A stretch of DNA of 6,227 nucleotides from Gammaproteobacteria bacterium (lineage in GTDB: Bacteria; Pseudomonadota; Gammaproteobacteria; Chromatiales; Chromatiaceae). Positions 5,598 to 6,227 of this stretch are shown here, piece by piece. The DNA lies in assembly GCA_030621975.1 (NCBI GenBank), contig JAUXGQ010000110.1:1-6227 (forward strand), in the 5' to 3' direction. Each line of letters opens with the position of its first letter. Positions within the stretch are counted from its first letter, which is position 1. Made by a program: the position numbers and the translations under genes. The notes beneath the pieces are model-generated. The model was not told where the DNA came from, did not search any database, and was given only the letters and a program-made list of their open reading frames with translations.

Positions 5598-6227
5598 ATG
5601 ACTGACGAATCAATGGTTACCATCGAGGTGGACGGCCAGGAGCTCAAGGCCAAGGCCGGCACCATGCTCATCGACGTGACCGATGCGGCCGGTATCGGAA
5701 TCCCGCGGTTCTGTTACCACAAGAAGCTTTCCGTAGCCGCCAACTGTCGCATGTGTCTGGTCGAGGTGGAGAAGGTGCCCAAACCCCTGCCGGCCTGTGC
5801 GACACCGGTCACGAACGGGATGAAGGTGCGTACCCAATCGGCGGCGGCGCGGGAGGCCCAGCAGGGCACCATGGAGTTTCTGCTCATCAATCACCCTCTG
5901 GACTGTCCGATATGTGACCAGGGCGGTGAATGCGAACTGCAGGACGTAGCCATGGGCTACGGTGGCGACGTGTCCCGTTACGTGGAACGTAAACGGGTGG
6001 TTGCGGATCAGGACATCGGGCCGCTGATCGCCACCGACATGACGCGCTGTATTCATTGCACCCGCTGTGTACGCTTCGGGGCCGAGATCGCGGGCCTCCG
6101 GGAATTGGGTGCCATCGGCCGGGGCGAGCACATGCGCATCGGAACCTACATCGAGCACAGTGTCAGTTCCGAGCTGTCCGGCAACGTAATCGATCTTTGC
6201 CCGGTAGGTGCGCTGACATCCAAACCC
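5598..6227 (+). CDS. nuoG: NADH-quinone oxidoreductase subunit G, N-terminal part (partial)
   Basis: NuoG (75-kDa subunit) carries the iron-sulfur relay between NuoF and NuoB. The first 210 codons are open to the window edge; the full protein is usually well over 700 residues. All three N-terminal clusters are complete. N1b [2Fe-2S] uses Cys39, Cys50, Cys53 and Cys67, the C-x10-C-x2-C-x13-C pattern. N5 uses His99 with Cys103, Cys106 and Cys112 (HPLDCPICDQGGEC). N4 uses Cys151, Cys154 and Cys157 (RCIHCTRCVRF) with Cys201 (DLCPVGALTSKP). The window ends just after the last N4 ligand, so the molybdopterin-oxidoreductase-like domain, and any extra N7 cluster in it, cannot be judged. ATG 5598 is chosen; ATG 5613 is a shorter in-frame alternative. 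GAGA (5584-5587) is a weak ribosome site. It lies 31 nt after nuoF in the same operon. Confidence 0.96.
   Translation, partial: MTDESMVTIEVDGQELKAKAGTMLIDVTDAAGIGIPRFCYHKKLSVAANCRMCLVEVEKVPKPLPACATPVTNGMKVRTQSAAAREAQQGTMEFLLINHPLDCPICDQGGECELQDVAMGYGGDVSRYVERKRVVADQDIGPLIATDMTRCIHCTRCVRFGAEIAGLRELGAIGRGEHMRIGTYIEHSVSSELSGNVIDLCPVGALTSKP

Overview
The window is a bacterial chromosomal segment with every gene on the + strand. It carries the 3' end of tpiA, then secG, a leucine tRNA, a strong intrinsic terminator, and the first seven genes of a proton-pumping NADH:quinone oxidoreductase (complex I) operon: nuoA, nuoB, nuoC, nuoD, nuoE, nuoF and the start of nuoG. The proteins look proteobacterial, most likely from a non-enteric gammaproteobacterium. 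Three things suggest this: the secG/tRNA-Leu(GAG) pairing, also seen in E. coli; nuoC and nuoD as separate genes, whereas enterics carry a nuoCD fusion; and the GC-rich, closely packed nuo genes. The assignment to a group is inference from general knowledge, because no database search was possible.

Layout: tpiA tail 1-117; secG 152-574; tRNA-Leu(GAG) 595-679 with encoded CCA; terminator 684-719; a non-coding control region of about 150 nt with a candidate sigma70 promoter (779-808) overlapped by an imperfect palindrome; then nuoA 873-1229, nuoB 1220-1696, nuoC 1707-2438, nuoD 2431-3683 (frameshifted), an 88-nt gap, nuoE 3772-4281, nuoF 4289-5566 and nuoG from 5598 past the right edge. The terminator and promoter divide the window into two transcription units, tpiA-secG-tRNA and nuo.

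The nuo genes encode most of the peripheral arm. NuoE, NuoF and NuoG form the NADH-oxidising module: FMN plus clusters N1a, N3, N1b, N4 and N5, whose ligands are all visible. NuoB, NuoC and NuoD form the connecting module, with cluster N2 and the quinone site. NuoA is the first membrane subunit. Electrons pass from NADH through NuoF and NuoG to N2 in NuoB, and then to quinone at the NuoB/NuoD interface.

The main anomaly is in nuoD. The reading frame breaks once, at 2614-2618, where the expected Tyr codon followed by ATG is one base short and reads TAATG. This gives a 61-residue N-terminal piece and a 355-residue C-terminal piece that together, plus the missing Tyr, make an ordinary 417-residue NuoD. 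All other nuo genes in view are intact, so the likeliest explanations are a sequence error or a recent mutation. Stop-restart translation of a two-piece subunit is the less likely but more interesting alternative. I see no previously undescribed system in the rest of the window.
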